DNA of 64,000 nucleotides from assembly GCA_030039795.1 (NCBI GenBank), contig JASHUU010000088.1, positions 44,684 through 108,683 of the forward strand, given 5' to 3'. The DNA is from Nitrososphaerales archaeon (lineage in GTDB: Archaea > Thermoproteota > Nitrososphaeria > Nitrososphaerales > Gagatemarchaeaceae). The notes below the pieces were generated by a model, which saw only the letters and a list, made by a program, of their open reading frames with translations, did no database searches and was not told the origin of the DNA. Position numbers and translations under genes: made by a program. Below, in pieces: positions 8,966 through 17,532 of the stretch. The stretch's first letter is position 1; every line of letters begins with the position of its first letter.

Positions 8966-9994
8966 CTATGGACCGTTGCTGACCCATGTTGAACTGAAGG
9001 AGTTCCCTGCGTAGTTGAGGGCGGATGGTTCGGCCTTCACGTAGAACGACTCGTGGTAGGCCGGAGCGTACGGGAAGTTGTAGTCCACCATGACGAGCCA
9101 GAAGACGTGGGAGCCGAAGCTCGATATGGATCCTGTGACGTGGTTGATTGTCGCATAGGCGTTCGTGAAGGTTAGGGTGTTCACATCTGTGAGCGCGAGG
9201 AACCCGTCGTAGTAGGCGCTCTCCTGAATCCACTCGGCTGAGTTCAGCAGGGCTCCTGGGACGAAGGTGACGGGACTCGTGTAGCTCTGGCGGTTTGAGT
9301 TGTTGGTTATCGTGGTGGTGCAGTAGGCTCCCGCGACCCCGCTCTGTGAACCTGCTGTGCAGGTTACTGAGGCTGTGATCGAGTCGCCTGGGTTGACGGT
9401 TATCGGGACTGACTCCGAGGGCGAGGGGTAGAACTCGTACCACGCGTAGTAGGCTGTCTGGCCGTAGAAGCAGTCCGAGCTCGTGCCTGTCTGCTCAACC
9501 GTGGAGTCAACGAGTCCGTCTATTCCTACCCAGACGGAGCTGTCGTACCACGTGTTGTCCGAGTCGGTGCAGTTTGTGTTCCTGTTGTAGGGCTCGTTGA
9601 CGCCTGTCATTGTTGGGACGTTCCATGTCCCAGTCACATACGTCACTGCTCCAGCCGTTGGAGCCGGAGGACTGGACGTGAACGCGTTGGCGCAGGCTGT
9701 TGTCGTCTCGTCACACACCCCGTAGCCTCCCCAGTTGTATGAGAAGAGGCACTGGCTGTCTGGTTCGGGGCAAGATACCGCCGAGTCTGACGACGCCGAC
9801 GACGTTCCACCTGGCTGTGTGGCCGGAGTCATCGGGTGCGTCAGGTGAGTCGGGGTCGGCGCTGCAAGGGCGCTCGACGGAGCGGTCGAGCTGATGGGCG
9901 TATTCGAATGTGCTGACGCTAGTAGGAGAAGGGCAGCAGCGAGTAAGGTTACTGATACGATACTCTTACTTTTCGTGCCGCCCTCAAAGGCCAT
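8966..9994 (-). CDS. Secreted glutamic peptidase, G1/eqolisin-like
   Basis: 342 residues with an N-terminal hydrophobic segment (about 12-28) and a Ser/Thr/Pro/Ala-rich linker, so it is exported. The mature part has the G1 layout: YNWGGYG, GTWNVP, SVWVGIDG, then TVEQTG with the candidate catalytic Gln, AWYEFYP, a GDSI strand, and AEWIQES with the candidate catalytic Glu. G1 peptidases are acid endopeptidases best known in fungi. An archaeal member suggests scavenging of external protein in an acidic habitat (inference). Several Cys may form disulfides. The start is the first ATG; an alternative in-frame start is not evident. Confidence 0.78.
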   Translation of the reverse strand: MAFEGGTKSKSIVSVTLLAAALLLLASAHSNTPISSTAPSSALAAPTPTHLTHPMTPATQPGGTSSASSDSAVSCPEPDSQCLFSYNWGGYGVCDETTTACANAFTSSPPAPTAGAVTYVTGTWNVPTMTGVNEPYNRNTNCTDSDNTWYDSSVWVGIDGLVDSTVEQTGTSSDCFYGQTAYYAWYEFYPSPSESVPITVNPGDSITASVTCTAGSQSGVAGAYCTTTITNNSNRQSYTSPVTFVPGALLNSAEWIQESAYYDGFLALTDVNTLTFTNAYATINHVTGSISSFGSHVFWLVMVDYNFPYAPAYHESFYVKAEPSALNYAGNSFSSTWVSNGP

Positions 9995-10057
9995 TTCGTT
10001 ATAAAAGCGTTAGTTGGAGTTCTAGCACAATCACTCTGCTACGACCGGTTTTCAAAG

Positions 10058-10165
10058 TGGGCCGGGGCGGATTCGAACCGCCGACTTTGGCTCGCAGTCG
10101 CGATTCGCCGTGTAAGGGCATGACGGGATTTTCCTGACGTCCTAACCGAGCTAGACGACCGGCCC
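10058..10165 (-). tRNA. tRNA-Val (UAC anticodon) with two predicted introns
   Basis: Acceptor strands GGGCCGG / CCGGCCC, D arm with AGCTCGGTTAG loop, and T arm GGCGG-TTCGAAT-CCGCC are clear. The anticodon stem closes perfectly (TCGCC / GGCGA, loop CTTACAC) only if two introns are removed: about 16 nt between positions 28 and 29 and about 17 nt just after position 43. The mature length is then 75 nt. Neither intron is at the canonical 37/38 site. Boundaries were deduced by hand from base pairing. Confidence 0.85.
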
Positions 10166-10263
10166 GTTTCTGGCTCGCCTCCCGGACTGCTAATAAGGGT
10201 TGGAAGGAGAGCCGATGGGAGTTTGGCGAGTCGGGCTAACTTCTGTCGGGAAGGGCGCGCGTC

Positions 10264-11532
10264 CTGACCAAGATAATCGGCGTCAGGGCGAGGCAGATCC
10301 TGGATTCGCGTGGGAATCCCACGGTCGAGACCGAGGTCCGGACGCCGTCGGCCGCAGGAAGGGCGAGCGTTCCCTCCGGCGCCTCCAAGGGGAAGATGGA
10401 GGCCCTCGAACTCAGAGACGGAGACTCCGGCAGCTTCCACGGGAAGGGAGTGTCGAAGGCGGTGTCGAACGTCAACAAGGTCATAGGGCCGAAGGTCAAG
10501 GGACACGACGCCGCCGGCCAGCGCGAGATAGACGAGCTCATGATAGAGCTAGACGGGACGCCGAACAAGGAGAGGCTCGGCGCGAACGCCATACTGTCGG
10601 TCTCGATGGCCTGCGCGAGGGCGGCGGCAAACGAGCGCCGTGCGTCGCTCTTCAGGCAGCTCAGGGCGTCGAAGGCCTACACCCTTCCCGTGCCGATGAT
10701 GAACGTCATCAACGGAGGCGAGCACGCGGGAAACGAGCTGGCCATCCAGGAGTTCCTGATAGAGCCGGTGGGCGCGGACTCGTGCGCCGACGCCGTGAGG
10801 ATGGGGGCTGAGGTCTACCAGTCGCTGAAGAGCGTTCTTACCTCGAGGTACGGGAGGGGAGCCATCAACGTCGGAGATGAGGGCGGCTTCGCGCCCCCTC
10901 TGAGGAAGACGGCGGCCGCGCTGGACGCGATAAGAGACGCGGTGAAAGGCTCGGGATACTCCGAGGGCGACGTCAGGATGGGCATCGATGCTGCGTCGTC
11001 GACCTTCTTCGGCAAGGACCGCAAGTACCACATCGACGGAGTGGCGATGGGGGAGGCGGAGCTGGGTGACTACTACGCCTCGCTCCGCGACGAATATGAC
11101 CTTCTGACCTTGGAGGACCCCTTCGAGGAGGACTCCTTCGGGCCCTTCACGTCGATTACAAGGAGGCTCGGAAGGAATACGGTCATAATCGGCGACGACA
11201 TCTACGTCACCAACGCGTCAAGAATCAAGCAAGGCGTCGAGGAGAAGGCAGGCAACGCTGTCCTGATCAAACTCAACCAGATAGGAACTGTGAGCGAGAC
11301 CGTGGATGCCATGGGCCTTGGCTTCAAGGCAGGATGGACAGTCGTGGTGTCGCACCGTTCGGGAGAGACCGAGGACCCGTTCATCGCCCACCTAGCGACC
11401 GCCTTCGGCGCCCCTTTCATCAAGACCGGCGCACCGGCCCGAGGGGAGAGGGTGGCGAAGTACAACGAGCTGATCAGAATCCAGGAGAGCCTAGGGTCAG
11501 GCGCCAGGTTCGCGGGGAGAAGGTTCGCATGA
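10264..11532 (+). CDS. eno: Enolase (phosphopyruvate hydratase)
   Basis: About 422 residues, the usual enolase length, converting 2-phosphoglycerate to phosphoenolpyruvate in glycolysis/gluconeogenesis. Landmarks are RQILDSRGNPTVE at the N-terminus, NVINGGEHAG, the metal ligands in TLEDPFEED and IGDDIYVTN, LIKLNQIGTV and VVSHRSGETED. The odd point is the start. From the in-frame stop at 10237 to the ATG at 10396 there is no ATG, GTG or TTG. Homology requires initiation near 10261-10266, where the frame reads GTC CTG ACC AAG, so I place it at the CTG. An alternative is a sequence error. Confidence 0.93.
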   Translation: MTKIIGVRARQILDSRGNPTVETEVRTPSAAGRASVPSGASKGKMEALELRDGDSGSFHGKGVSKAVSNVNKVIGPKVKGHDAAGQREIDELMIELDGTPNKERLGANAILSVSMACARAAANERRASLFRQLRASKAYTLPVPMMNVINGGEHAGNELAIQEFLIEPVGADSCADAVRMGAEVYQSLKSVLTSRYGRGAINVGDEGGFAPPLRKTAAALDAIRDAVKGSGYSEGDVRMGIDAASSTFFGKDRKYHIDGVAMGEAELGDYYASLRDEYDLLTLEDPFEEDSFGPFTSITRRLGRNTVIIGDDIYVTNASRIKQGVEEKAGNAVLIKLNQIGTVSETVDAMGLGFKAGWTVVVSHRSGETEDPFIAHLATAFGAPFIKTGAPARGERVAKYNELIRIQESLGSGARFAGRRFA

Positions 11533-11539
11533 GCAAGAG

Positions 11540-11689
11540 CGCAGGGGGTGGGACTCCCGGGCGGCGCGCCCTAGTAGTCGGCCGCCATTCGAACCCACGA
11601 GTCCCTTTCGAGACACAGGCTTAGCAAGCTTGCGCCCTGCAGGCTGCGCCTTACCAGGCTTCCCGTCTAGGACTCTAGGCTACCCCTGC
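11540..11689 (-). tRNA. tRNA-Ser (GCU anticodon) with three predicted introns
   Basis: Acceptor GCAGGGG / CCCCTGC with discriminator G, and a class II variable arm (GTCTC...GGGAC) identify tRNA-Ser. Standard folding needs removal of three introns: about 16 nt in the D loop after GCCTAG, 14 nt between positions 29 and 30 (restoring stem CAGGC / GCCTG around loop TTGCTAA), and 34 nt in the T loop at 59/60 (restoring GTGGG-TTCGAAT-CCCAC). The mature length is 86 nt. The gene ends 7 nt from the enolase stop and is convergent with it. Confidence 0.88.
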
Positions 11690-11724
11690 GCGAGTTCTGA
11701 CCTCCTTCACGGCGGATAAAAACG

Positions 11725-12052
11725 TGAATGGCGGCGGCTCCTCCGGCACTCACCACCACTCCCCGCCCCCATTTCACCGGATGGGGAATCCCCCACGTAG
11801 GCGAGGCAGCGTGGTCACGTCGCCTTAGGGCTGCTCCCTCCCGGATCTCGCCCGATTCGGCAATCAAGAGTCAGTGCCTCTCCTTCGAGAGGGCTGCCCT
11901 TCATGACCGCCCACCCCGGCGTGAGTTCTTCTCCCCCGCCCGATGCGGGTCGCGAGGAAGATGGCTTTACCCGAAGGTTGCTGGCCGCTGCTTGAAGCCG
12001 GTTTCAGCAATGGGAGACGGCTGTCCTCCCAACCCTCCCCGCCGCCAGCCTA
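11725..12052 (-). ncRNA. ffs: SRP 7S RNA
   Basis: A GC-rich structured stretch with no gene. On the minus strand it contains the conserved helix 8 core, ATCCGGGAGGGAGCAGCC followed by CTAAGGC and GTGACC, as in bacterial 4.5S and archaeal 7S RNA (GNRA-type loop GGGA and the AGCAG asymmetric loop). The two ends pair (GGCGGCGG with CCGCCGCC), as expected for archaeal helix 1. A TATA-like GTTAATCAA at 12069-12077, inside the end of the upstream tRNA-thiolase gene, lies about 26 nt before the predicted 5' end. Ends are approximate. Confidence 0.88.
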
Positions 12053-12065
12053 CAGAGGAAGCCCC

Positions 12066-12995
12066 TCATTGATTAACATGCTGTTCGAGCAGCGCCTTCA
12101 TCCTGCAGACGCCGCATGGGCCGCCGGAGGAGGGCTTCCCGCACCTCGGGCATGGCACGGACCGTTTGCCCGAGGAGCCGGAGTACCTTGAGATCACGTC
12201 CAGCGCTGAACCCAGCATGACGTTCTTCATTCCCGGATGGGCGGCCTCCATCTGGTTGAGGTAGTCGCGGACCTCGCTCCGAAGCCCCTCGTGCATGTAA
12301 GGGCAGCTGACGCTCTGGAAGGCCATGCCCGAGCGATATGCAAAGAGGGCGACTTCTTCCTCGTAGACCTCCATGAATGGCTTCACTCTTCTCAGGGGAA
12401 AGCTGTCGTCGCTGTAGGCGGGGTCGAGCCACGCCAGCCTTGCGACGTCGCCGTGCATCAGGTTCATCAGGAACGTCTGGACGAAGTCGTCCAGGTTGTG
12501 CGCCGTGGCGACCACGGAGGCGTTCGTCCGCGCGGCGGCCTCGTCGATTGCTCTGCGCCTGAAGACCCCGCAGAAGCTGCAGGAGGAGACGTCGCGCTCG
12601 CCCTCCTTCCAATCCAGAGCCTCGTCGAGGGAGAACCCGAAGAGCTCCCTGTAGGAGACCACGATGTGAGGCACGCCGAGCTGGGCGGCCAAGTCTCGCG
12701 CGTGCGCCAGGGCCTCGTCCCTGTAACCCGCGACGCCCTCGTCTACGGAGATCGCACTCACCTCGTAGCCTCCGGGGGCGGAGAGGTCGTGGAGGACCTT
12801 GAGAAGGGAAAGACTGTCCTTCCCCCCGGATACCGCCACGGCGACGCTCTCCCCTCTCTCGATCATCCTGTACTTCGAGACGGTCCTCCTAGCCTTCGCG
12901 ACTATCGAGTCTCTGAAGCAAGGCTCGCAGAGGGTCTCGCCCGAGTATCGCCGGGTGTAGAACGGTCTGCCGCCGCACTTGGAACACGAAGTCAT
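12066..12995 (-). CDS. tRNA U34/U54 2-thiolation enzyme (TtuA/NcsA/Ctu1 family)
   Basis: 309 residues. The N-terminal zinc motif has CSKCG...CEPC, the PP-loop ATPase motif is SGGKDS near residue 57, the middle holds CSFCG and SCPY cysteines typical of the Fe-S dependent thiolases, and the C-terminus has a second zinc cluster (CPRCG...CGVC). The family adenylates and thiolates uridine in tRNA. The ATG at 12993-12995 is supported by a TATA-like CTAAATAC about 27 nt upstream and the conserved N-terminus; the longer open frame is a shadow. Whether the target is U34 or U54 cannot be said. Confidence 0.9.
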   Translation of the reverse strand: MTSCSKCGGRPFYTRRYSGETLCEPCFRDSIVAKARRTVSKYRMIERGESVAVAVSGGKDSLSLLKVLHDLSAPGGYEVSAISVDEGVAGYRDEALAHARDLAAQLGVPHIVVSYRELFGFSLDEALDWKEGERDVSSCSFCGVFRRRAIDEAAARTNASVVATAHNLDDFVQTFLMNLMHGDVARLAWLDPAYSDDSFPLRRVKPFMEVYEEEVALFAYRSGMAFQSVSCPYMHEGLRSEVRDYLNQMEAAHPGMKNVMLGSALDVISRYSGSSGKRSVPCPRCGKPSSGGPCGVCRMKALLEQHVNQ

Positions 12996-13021
12996 GGGGA
13001 GAGGTCCTGCGCGGCCCGGCC

Positions 13022-13045
13022 CGTATTTAGCGTGAACTCTTAAAG
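13022..13045. promoter_or_regulatory. Back-to-back TATA boxes for ttuA-like and S2P genes
   Basis: TATTTAG at about 13023-13029 (minus-strand CTAAATA) and CTCTTAAAG at about 13037-13045 (plus) sit about 27 nt from the divergent starts at 12995 (ATG) and 13071 (TTG). Both genes therefore look leaderless. Confidence 0.55.
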
Positions 13046-13070
13046 GGCCGGCGGGGTCGAAAGCTCCGAT

Positions 13071-14318
13071 TTGACCGAGGAGGAGTTCAACAGGTTCGAG
13101 TTCCATTTCGGCGTGATACTCTTCCGCACCAAGAGGTTCCAGGCGATCATGGACCGTCTCGGCAAGAGCCGCATATCGAAGCCCGCGGGGTGGGCGCTTC
13201 TGTACCTCATGCCGGTCGCCGCAGCCATAGGCGCGTACATCTTCCTCACCGAGGCCGCCGTCCTGCTTTCTCCACGCGGCGCCGAGGTGGTGAGCTACAT
13301 CCACACGATCAGCCCACTCGCGAACATCGGGCTCCCCGGGATCAACCCTTACCTCCCCATAGTCGACGGCTGGGCAGCCCTGGTCGTGGCCATGATAGTG
13401 CACGAGGGCGCGCACGGGATCGTGGCGCGGAGCCTCGGCCTGCCTGTGAAGTCCTCGGGACTGCTCTTCTTCCTCGTCGTGCCCATAGGAGCGTTCGTCG
13501 ACGTGGACGAGGATGCCATGAGGGGGGCCCGGAGCTCGTATGCAGGGAGAGTGCTCGGCGCGGGCGCGGGAATCAACCTCGTGGTCGCCATAGTCTGCCT
13601 CCTGGCGCTGGCCGCCACCGTGGGGGCGTTCACACCGGCGGCCTCGGGGGCCGGAATCATCGGCGTTGCGCAGGGGTCGCCCGCCTACAACGCGGGCCTG
13701 AGACCGGGTGATATTGTCACGTCGGTGGACGGGCGGAACGTCACCGACCTCGACTCGGTCCTCGGCCCCAACACCACCCTGAAGGCTGGCGAGTCGATCA
13801 ACATGACAGTCTTCGAGAGCGGCAGGCTGGTCGATGTAAACGGAGTGAAGCTCGCGTGCTGCGACGTCATAGAGAACACACAGACCGGCCAGAACGTCTC
13901 GTATCCCTACATCGGAGTCGAGCAGATTACCGGGGCATCCCTCACGGCGACCGCCTCGGCCTACGCCGCGCCCCTCAGCAACATCTACCTTTACTTCTGC
14001 GTGCCGACGCTCCCCGCCTGCCAGACCAGGGTCCCGTACTCCAGCGACCTCGCGCCTTTCTACAAGTCCTCGCTGGGCGTCGCGGCCGTTCCTCTGGCGA
14101 ACTTCCTGTACTGGCTGTTCTTCCTGAACTTCAATCTCGCCATATTCAACGCGCTGCCGATCTACCCCCTAGACGGTGGGCAGGCGTTCCTGGTCGGTCT
14201 GAAGGGGCTCGGGAGGGGCAGGCTGACGGACAGGACGGCGCTGACCATAACGGGCTTGGTGACGGTGGTCGTGCTGGGGCTGGTGCTCGGAATCGTTATC
14301 GGCCCGTACCTGGTGTAG
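13071..14318 (+). CDS. Site-2 protease family membrane metalloprotease (M50) with PDZ
   Basis: 415 residues, several membrane segments. The zinc motif HEGAH (HExxH) lies near residue 109 in MIVHEGAHGIVARSLG, and the third ligand region is NALPIYPLDGGQ near 363-374. A PDZ-like domain sits between (GSPAYNAGLRPGDIV, about 204-218). Such enzymes cut transmembrane segments of regulators or signal peptides. A TTG start follows a TATA-like box by about 30 nt. The partner substrate is not visible nearby. Confidence 0.88.
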   Translation: MTEEEFNRFEFHFGVILFRTKRFQAIMDRLGKSRISKPAGWALLYLMPVAAAIGAYIFLTEAAVLLSPRGAEVVSYIHTISPLANIGLPGINPYLPIVDGWAALVVAMIVHEGAHGIVARSLGLPVKSSGLLFFLVVPIGAFVDVDEDAMRGARSSYAGRVLGAGAGINLVVAIVCLLALAATVGAFTPAASGAGIIGVAQGSPAYNAGLRPGDIVTSVDGRNVTDLDSVLGPNTTLKAGESINMTVFESGRLVDVNGVKLACCDVIENTQTGQNVSYPYIGVEQITGASLTATASAYAAPLSNIYLYFCVPTLPACQTRVPYSSDLAPFYKSSLGVAAVPLANFLYWLFFLNFNLAIFNALPIYPLDGGQAFLVGLKGLGRGRLTDRTALTITGLVTVVVLGLVLGIVIGPYLV

Positions 14319-14459
14319 GCTGGCTATACTGGGCGCCGTTCACAAGTCGTGACTGTCCAGGCTCTCGACTCGTTCCTACCCGCGCAGCCTAGTACTCTGA
14401 AACGGAGCCGGACCGCAAGGCGATAGCGCGTTAAATATCAGGAGCCGGTTTCAGGCGAG

Positions 14460-14726
14460 ATGTCGGCAGTGCAGCCGCCTCCTGGCTTGACGAGCACAGT
14501 CCAAGGGCTTGCGCAGCAGTTCACGGCCATAATGTCGGTCATCCTGTCGACGCTGGACGGGACGGTCATCGAAGTCGCGAGACTGGCGTACGTCTCAGTC
14601 CTCTTGGTCGGCCTGCTCCTCTACTACACGCATACTGAAAGGAGGCTCGGCAAGGACCTCATCAAGGGAGGGATAGTGCTCGCCATACTCGCGGAGTTCG
14701 TCTTCCCTGCCTTGCTCAAGCTCTGA
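14460..14726 (+). CDS. Small two-segment membrane protein
   Basis: 88 residues with a Pro/Gly N-terminus and two predicted membrane segments (about 40-58 and 66-86) separated by a charged loop. A TATA-like GTTAAATATC lies about 25 nt upstream of the ATG, so it is probably a real, leaderless gene. Function unknown. Its 3' end overlaps the convergent pelota gene by 11 bases. Confidence 0.7.
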   Translation: MSAVQPPPGLTSTVQGLAQQFTAIMSVILSTLDGTVIEVARLAYVSVLLVGLLLYYTHTERRLGKDLIKGGIVLAILAEFVFPALLKL

Positions 14727-15771
14727 CGGCGAACCTGAGGAGGGCGACCACTCCGCCGAAAGAGGATACCTGCTTCCCGAACTCCATGGACGAGTCGGCG
14801 AGGTACACCCTGCCTCTCTTCTCCTCGACTCCGTTGAGGACTCCCACGAGGTCTTCCTCGTCCACCCCCGAGGAGAAGATGTCGTCCGACACTGCGCAGG
14901 ACTCGACGGCCCCTAGACCGGTCGCCTCTCTGACCCTGGGGAGGGTGTAGGCCACCTTGGAGTCGCCCGAGGAGATGCGCCTTATCGCCTCTTCTACCAG
15001 GAGCTGGGTCTCCACGACGAGAGAGTCTCTCGCCAGCTCCTGGAAGGACTGGCTCTTGGGGATCGCTCGGACCCCGTCAGCCCCCGTGCCGTCGGGCCCT
15101 TCGATGGTCCGGACCCGGACCCGGGCCGCTCGCTCCCTTATCCTGTTGGCCACCAAGTTCTTGAAGTTCCCTGGCCCTGAGACGACCACCTCGTCCCCCT
15201 CTCTGGCAACCTGTGCCACGACTCCCGCCACCTTGGAGAGATAGGGCTGCTCGCTCTGCTCCTCCGACATCTTCCCCCCGAGGCCGGACTCGACGCTCGT
15301 CACGACGGTCAGATGGGAGCCCGCCACGGTCCCGACCCCCGCTTCGCGCCTGTCTACTGCCACTATGACGTACCTGGTCGACGCCCCCCGCGGGTCTCTG
15401 AGAAGGGCCGTGTCGAGAGGGCTCCACCGCTTCTTGTTGACGGTCACCTGGTGCCCAGGGGAGAGGGTCAGCGCGTGCGAGCCCGACTTGGTCACGCTTT
15501 CGTCGCTGGCCTCCAGTATCGTCCCCCGCACCCTCACCCTTTCGATGCTGCTGTCAAGGTGTATCTCTTCGACAGATAGAGCGATGGTCACACGCACCCT
15601 CTCCCCTTTGTCGGGGCGCGAGTACTCGTCCTCCCTTTTGACGACCCTTGAGCTCCTCGTCACAATGACGTCACCCCTCGAGACGAGCCTCCTCAGCGTC
15701 CAGAGGTCTTCGGCCGACTCGAGCGTCAGCGAGCACTGGCCGTGTTTCTGGTCCAGGTGGTCTACGATCAA
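14716..15771 (-). CDS. pelA: Pelota/Dom34 homolog, ribosome rescue
   Basis: 351 residues, full length for archaeal pelota. The N-terminal Sm-like domain contains the DLWTLRRLVSRGD region; a central eRF1-like domain has GPGNFKNLVANRI; the C-terminal domain ends VVALLRFAVR. It recognises stalled ribosomes with empty A sites together with aEF1A and ABCE1. It lies between the small membrane protein (convergent) and dnaG (same strand). Confidence 0.95.
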   Translation of the reverse strand: MIVDHLDQKHGQCSLTLESAEDLWTLRRLVSRGDVIVTRSSRVVKREDEYSRPDKGERVRVTIALSVEEIHLDSSIERVRVRGTILEASDESVTKSGSHALTLSPGHQVTVNKKRWSPLDTALLRDPRGASTRYVIVAVDRREAGVGTVAGSHLTVVTSVESGLGGKMSEEQSEQPYLSKVAGVVAQVAREGDEVVVSGPGNFKNLVANRIRERAARVRVRTIEGPDGTGADGVRAIPKSQSFQELARDSLVVETQLLVEEAIRRISSGDSKVAYTLPRVREATGLGAVESCAVSDDIFSSGVDEEDLVGVLNGVEEKRGRVYLADSSMEFGKQVSSFGGVVALLRFAVRA

Positions 15772-15858
15772 GCTAGTCCTTCACCAGACGGCATCAGCCT
15801 AGGCTGTCCGACCAATTAGATGCTATTTAGTTCAGTGAGACGGAATTCCAAGATGCCT

Positions 15859-15875
15859 CGTGGTGGTCCACCACG
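15859..15875. repeat. 17-nt inverted repeat behind dnaG
   Basis: CGTGGTGG-T-CCACCACG is a perfect inverted repeat with a one-base centre, 10 nt past the dnaG stop on the minus strand. It could form an mRNA 3' hairpin or be a protein-binding palindrome. Confidence 0.6.
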
Positions 15876-15884
15876 CGGGCCCGG

Positions 15885-17054
15885 TCACTCCAGTCCGAGG
15901 TCCCTGAATGTCCCTATCCGCATCTCGTCGGGAATCTCGTTCAGCTCTCCCGTCCGGTGACCTATGACTCCCTTTATCCCTACCTTGGCGGCGGTCTGCA
16001 CAAGGCGCTGCGTGACTATCCCGTCGAATATCAGGAACTGCGCGCCGCCTGCTCCTTCCATCTTCTGCACAAGCTCACTTATCGGGAAGCGCCCGATCTC
16101 CTGGAGGCCTTGGTCTAGGAGCACGGCCTCGAGCGTGCCGTTGAGGTTGGGATAGAGCTCCTTCGTCTTGGCCACCACAGGCTCGTCTGCCTCCTCCTGC
16201 GCTCTGGCGGGGGGGCGCTCTCCGTTGCGCTCCCTGCGCGCCTGGGAGGGCATCTCGCTCCTCTCTGGCCTCAGCATGTTGATCACGTCTATGGGCGTGA
16301 GGTCCTCGACCTCCTTCCCTGCTGGCGCGCGGTACACCTTCTCGACCCTGACCACCTGCGCGAGCTCCTTCTCGATCAGGTCGCCGCCTCTGTCTCCGTC
16401 CAGCACCGCTACCAGCCTCTTCTTCTTGCCAAGCTCGATTATCGAGTCGGGGACGCTGGTGCCTTCCAAGGCCACCACGTTCTCGATGCCGGCTCTGAGG
16501 AACAGGACGACGTCAGCCCGTCCCTCCACCAGATACACTAGCTCCGACGAGTAGACTCCGGGTCCCGCGGGCAGGTTCTCCAGACCATAGTTGATGACCC
16601 TCGCCCTCTTGGTAGACTCAGTGACGTCCTTGACGAAGTTCTCACCCTCGCTGGAGGTCTTGGAGCTCCACTCCCTGACTATCACCTTGGCCCTGTCGAC
16701 GATCTGCTTCCTCTTGACCGCCCTGACGTCCTCTATCTCTCCCACCATGAACCGTGCGCTGCATGGTCCGACCTTGTCGACGCTTTCCACGGCGGCAGCG
16801 ATCAGCGCGGCCGTCCCCACGTCAGTCGACATCGGGATGATTACCTCGCCCTTGGTCCTGTCGTTCTTGGACTCTAGGTTGATCTCTATGCGCCCGACCT
16901 TCCAGCTCTTCTGAAGCTCGTTGAGATTCATCTCAGGGCCGAAGAGGCCTTCGGTCTGGCCGAAGATCGCCCCGATGACGTCGGCTCGTTCGACGACCCC
17001 GTCTACTTCAAATCTCAGTTTGACTAGATACTTGACTATACCTGAATCTGGCAA
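15885..17054 (-). CDS. dnaG: DnaG-type primase, archaeal
   Basis: 389 residues. The toprim core has YLVEGRADVVLFLRAGIENV with the catalytic Glu and VAVLDGDRGGD with the Asp pair. Length and N-terminal domain fit archaeal DnaG, which is associated with the exosome and poly(A)-rich RNA and can prime DNA. A Gln/Arg/Glu-rich linker lies near 280-305. The start is a TTG at 17052-17054. Toprim proteins cluster here: a small toprim gene follows at 17529. Confidence 0.95.
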   Translation of the reverse strand: MPDSGIVKYLVKLRFEVDGVVERADVIGAIFGQTEGLFGPEMNLNELQKSWKVGRIEINLESKNDRTKGEVIIPMSTDVGTAALIAAAVESVDKVGPCSARFMVGEIEDVRAVKRKQIVDRAKVIVREWSSKTSSEGENFVKDVTESTKRARVINYGLENLPAGPGVYSSELVYLVEGRADVVLFLRAGIENVVALEGTSVPDSIIELGKKKRLVAVLDGDRGGDLIEKELAQVVRVEKVYRAPAGKEVEDLTPIDVINMLRPERSEMPSQARRERNGERPPARAQEEADEPVVAKTKELYPNLNGTLEAVLLDQGLQEIGRFPISELVQKMEGAGGAQFLIFDGIVTQRLVQTAAKVGIKGVIGHRTGELNEIPDEMRIGTFRDLGLE

Positions 17055-17202
17055 TTCCTCTCACTTTTCTCACTTCGCTCAACTCGTGCCTAACGGACTA
17101 AGCGTTATTCAATTATCGCAGGAAATGGAGGGAATATAAACTTCTTGGTCAGGCCTTGTAACGTCAATCGGTTCGCCTCCCGGCTTGTTGCCCTTTTCGG
17201 AG

Positions 17203-17532
17203 TCACAGGTTGAAGTCCTTCCCGAGAGGCTCTCTGCGCCGCCGCCTGAAGTGGTGCAGCATGGCGAGTGAGAGCAGAAGGATGACACCGTAGGAGAAAC
17301 CAGCCGAGCTCAAGAGCTGGCCGCGCCATGTGGCATAAGACAAGCCTACGGCAGACCCTATCAAGACGATCGTGAAGAAGTAGAAGAGCAGGCTCTCGCT
17401 GATCCATAGGCCGCCCTCCGTCCCCTTCGCCTGCGCTTCAGGGCCTGCCGTCGCAGTGCCGCGCCGACCGGAGTTCTGCCCGCCCTGACGAGGCACGACG
17501 GAGCTCGCTCGGAGTCTTAGGTGGCAAGTCAA
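17203..17532 (-). CDS. Small two-segment membrane protein
   Basis: Up to 109 residues: a hydrophilic N-terminus, two membrane helices (about 47-65 and 74-90) and a basic RRRRRE tail. The TTG start overlaps the TGA of the upstream toprim gene as TTGA, suggesting translational coupling. The polar first 40 residues may be spurious if a later start is used. I do not recognise the family. Confidence 0.6.
   Translation of the reverse strand: MTCHLRLRASSVVPRQGGQNSGRRGTATAGPEAQAKGTEGGLWISESLLFYFFTIVLIGSAVGLSYATWRGQLLSSAGFSYGVILLLSLAMLHHFRRRRREPLGKDFNL

Noticed and set aside
9998-10008. TATA-like box for the G1 peptidase gene
   Set aside because: It is only about 4-14 nt from the ATG, too close for a leaderless start at that ATG, and no later start fits.
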